From NCBI GenBank assembly GCA_002351925.1, contig DEHM01000021.1, positions 1 through 15,092 on the forward strand: a stretch of 15,092 nucleotides of DNA, given 5' to 3'. The notes under the pieces were generated by a model, which saw nothing but the letters and a program-made list of their open reading frames with translations, was not told where the DNA came from and searched no databases. This DNA comes from Bacteroidales bacterium UBA2800 (GTDB lineage: Bacteria; Bacteroidota; Bacteroidia; Bacteroidales; Paludibacteraceae). The translations under genes and the position numbers were made by a program. Position 1 is the stretch's first letter, and the number at the start of each line of letters is the position of its first letter. Below are positions 13,485 through 15,092 of this stretch, piece by piece.

Positions 13485-15092
13485 ATGGAAACATACATTA
13501 TCAAACGTGACGGTAAGAAGGAACTTTTTACCATCGACAAAATCAAAAATGCCATATCGAAGGCATTCTTAGCTGTAGGTGCATTTGCTACCGAGGAGAC
13601 GCTCGGTAGTATCCTGTCGCACCTGCGAGTACGTAACGAAGCAACCGTAGAAGAGATTCAGAATCAGGTGGAGGTTGCGTTGATGGCCGAGGGCTACTAT
13701 CAGGTGGCAAAGGCATACATGCTGTATCGTCATCAGCACAACGAGGATCGCGACACGCAACGTCGTCTGGACTTCATGATGAACTACGTGCAGGCGAGCA
13801 ACGCGGCGGAGGGCAGTAAGTTCGACGCCAACGCCAACGTGGAACACAAGAACATCGCTACGCTGATCGGTGAGCTGCCTAAGCAGGGCTTTATCCGACT
13901 GAACCGCCGTCTGCTGACTGAGCGCATCAAACAGATGTTTGGCAAGGAGCTGAGCGACAAGTACATGAATCTCCTGAATCAGCACTTCATCTACAAGAAC
14001 GACGAGACCAACCTGGCCAACTACTGTGCGTCTATCACGATGTACCCGTGGTTGATAGGTGGCACCAAGTCGATTGGCGGTAACGCTACGCCTCCGAAGA
14101 ACCTGAAGTCGTTCTGCGGCGGATTCATTAACATGGTGTTCATGGTCAGCTCAATGCTCTCAGGCGCGTGCGCTACGCCCGAGTTCCTTATGTATATGAA
14201 CTACTTCATCGAGCAGGAGTATGGTCACGACTACTACAAACGTGCTGACGAAGTGGTCGATCTGAGCCTGAAGCGTCGTACTATCGACCAGCTCATCTGC
14301 GACTATTTCCAGCAAGTGGTGTACAGCCTGAACCAGCCCTCCGGTGCGCGTAACTACCAGTCGGTGTTCTGGAATATCAGCTACTACGACCGCTACTATT
14401 TCGAGTCGCTCTTCGGCAATTTCTACTTCCCCAACGGCGAACAGCCTCACTGGGACAGCCTCGACTGGTTGCAGCGTCGTTTCATGCGCTGGTTCAACGA
14501 GGAGCGCACCCGTTGCGTCCTGACCTTCCCGGTAGAGACAATGGCGTTGCTGGCCGAGAACGGCGACATCAAGGACAAGGAGTACGGCGACTTCACCGCA
14601 GAGATGTATGCGGCCGGTCACTCGTTCTTCACCTACGTGAGCGACAATGCCGACTCGCTCTCCAGCTGCTGCCGTCTGCGTAACGAGATCACCGACAACG
14701 GCTTCAGCTACACGCTGGGAGCGGGTGGTGTGTCGACGGGTTCGAAATCGGTATTGACCATCAACCTCAACCGCGCTATCCAGTACGCTGTACGCAACAA
14801 TATCCCGTATCAGGCTTATATCGAAGAGATCGTCGACCTGATGCACAAGGTGCAACTGGCGTACAACGAGAACCTGAAGCAACTGCAAGAGCGCGGCATG
14901 CTGCCGTTGTTCGACGCCGGCTATATCAACATCGGCCGTCAGTATCTGACCATCGGCGTGAATGGTCTGGTAGAGGCTGCCGAGTTCCTCGGACTGGAAA
15001 TCAAAGACAACCCCGAGTACGCTCATTTCGTACAGGAAGTGCTGGGTATCATTGAGAAGAAGAACAAGGAGTACCGCACCAAGGACGTGATG
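13485..15092 (+). CDS. nrdD: Anaerobic (class III) ribonucleoside-triphosphate reductase, partial
   Basis: The first 536 codons of an oxygen-sensitive glycyl-radical enzyme that reduces ribonucleotides to deoxyribonucleotides for DNA synthesis under anaerobic conditions. The frame is open to the last base; the C-terminus with the glycyl-radical site lies beyond the window. Residues 1 to about 92 form an ATP-cone for allosteric control (YIIKRDGKKELFTIDKI...; conserved KRDG, KI, VE, AYMLYR). The catalytic barrel follows, with SFCGGF (Cys211) and SSCCRLRNE (Cys395/Cys396), matching family cysteine motifs. ATG 13485 begins directly before the ATP-cone; no other start fits. An activase gene, nrdG, is expected nearby downstream but is not visible. 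A promoter and a long structured leader precede it. Confidence 0.95.
   Translation, partial: METYIIKRDGKKELFTIDKIKNAISKAFLAVGAFATEETLGSILSHLRVRNEATVEEIQNQVEVALMAEGYYQVAKAYMLYRHQHNEDRDTQRRLDFMMNYVQASNAAEGSKFDANANVEHKNIATLIGELPKQGFIRLNRRLLTERIKQMFGKELSDKYMNLLNQHFIYKNDETNLANYCASITMYPWLIGGTKSIGGNATPPKNLKSFCGGFINMVFMVSSMLSGACATPEFLMYMNYFIEQEYGHDYYKRADEVVDLSLKRRTIDQLICDYFQQVVYSLNQPSGARNYQSVFWNISYYDRYYFESLFGNFYFPNGEQPHWDSLDWLQRRFMRWFNEERTRCVLTFPVETMALLAENGDIKDKEYGDFTAEMYAAGHSFFTYVSDNADSLSSCCRLRNEITDNGFSYTLGAGGVSTGSKSVLTINLNRAIQYAVRNNIPYQAYIEEIVDLMHKVQLAYNENLKQLQERGMLPLFDAGYINIGRQYLTIGVNGLVEAAEFLGLEIKDNPEYAHFVQEVLGIIEKKNKEYRTKDVM

Noticed and set aside
13378..13572. A 64-codon leader peptide frame
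   Set aside because: It would need a TTG start in a structured leader and runs out of frame into nrdD; there is no supporting motif.

Overview
The window looks like a chromosomal stretch from a member of the Bacteroidales. Seven promoters match the Bacteroidetes primary-sigma form (TTTG near -33, exactly 20 bases, then TAnnTTTG near -7). Recognisable Shine-Dalgarno sites are lacking. The gene families (OmpP1/FadL-type porin, patatin next to gcvT and pepT, class III ribonucleotide reductase with an ATP-cone) and the short lipoproteins fit the same phylum. The genus cannot be fixed by eye. Coding DNA is moderately GC-rich, while the spacers are very AT-rich. No prophage, insertion sequence, CRISPR array or integrase is visible, so this reads mostly as core genome with some unusual non-coding structure.

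Layout. (1) Bases 1-3188, plus strand: a divergent promoter pair, then four tightly packed genes: an Lrp/AsnC regulator, trpS, a small lipoprotein and an outer-membrane porin-like protein. They overlap by 17, 1 and 4 bases. (2) 3189-3696: a gene-free stretch with several predicted hairpins, then a minus-strand tRNA-Pro(UGG) with its terminator. Its leader is a 58-bp tandem array that copies the tRNA ends, and behind that lies its promoter. (3) 3697-4392, plus: a HAD-family phosphatase of the YjjG type. (4) 4555-6204, minus: a long-chain acyl-CoA synthetase with its own promoter. (5) 6339-10859, minus: a five-gene unit transcribed as 2-hydroxyacid dehydrogenase, lipoprotein, pepT, gcvT, patatin. 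The first four genes are joined by overlaps or gaps of 1-2 bases. The last is separated by a spacer built entirely of a 7-bp repeat. (6) 11041-13107, plus: a 688-residue secreted protein of five diverged beta-rich repeats, with a strong-looking promoter, an mRNA leader hairpin and a good terminator. (7) 13485 to the window end, plus: nrdD, anaerobic ribonucleotide reductase, cut off by the window and preceded by a structured leader of about 140 bases.

Functionally the window mixes housekeeping (tRNA charging, one-carbon/glycine metabolism, peptide breakdown, fatty-acid activation, anaerobic dNTP synthesis) with envelope proteins of unknown role. The parts least explained by known families are the tRNA-mimicking tandem array in the tRNA-Pro leader, the heptamer spacer between gcvT and the patatin gene, the five-repeat secreted protein, and the nrdD leader. 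I see no clear new multi-gene system. These four are the best candidates for undescribed biology.
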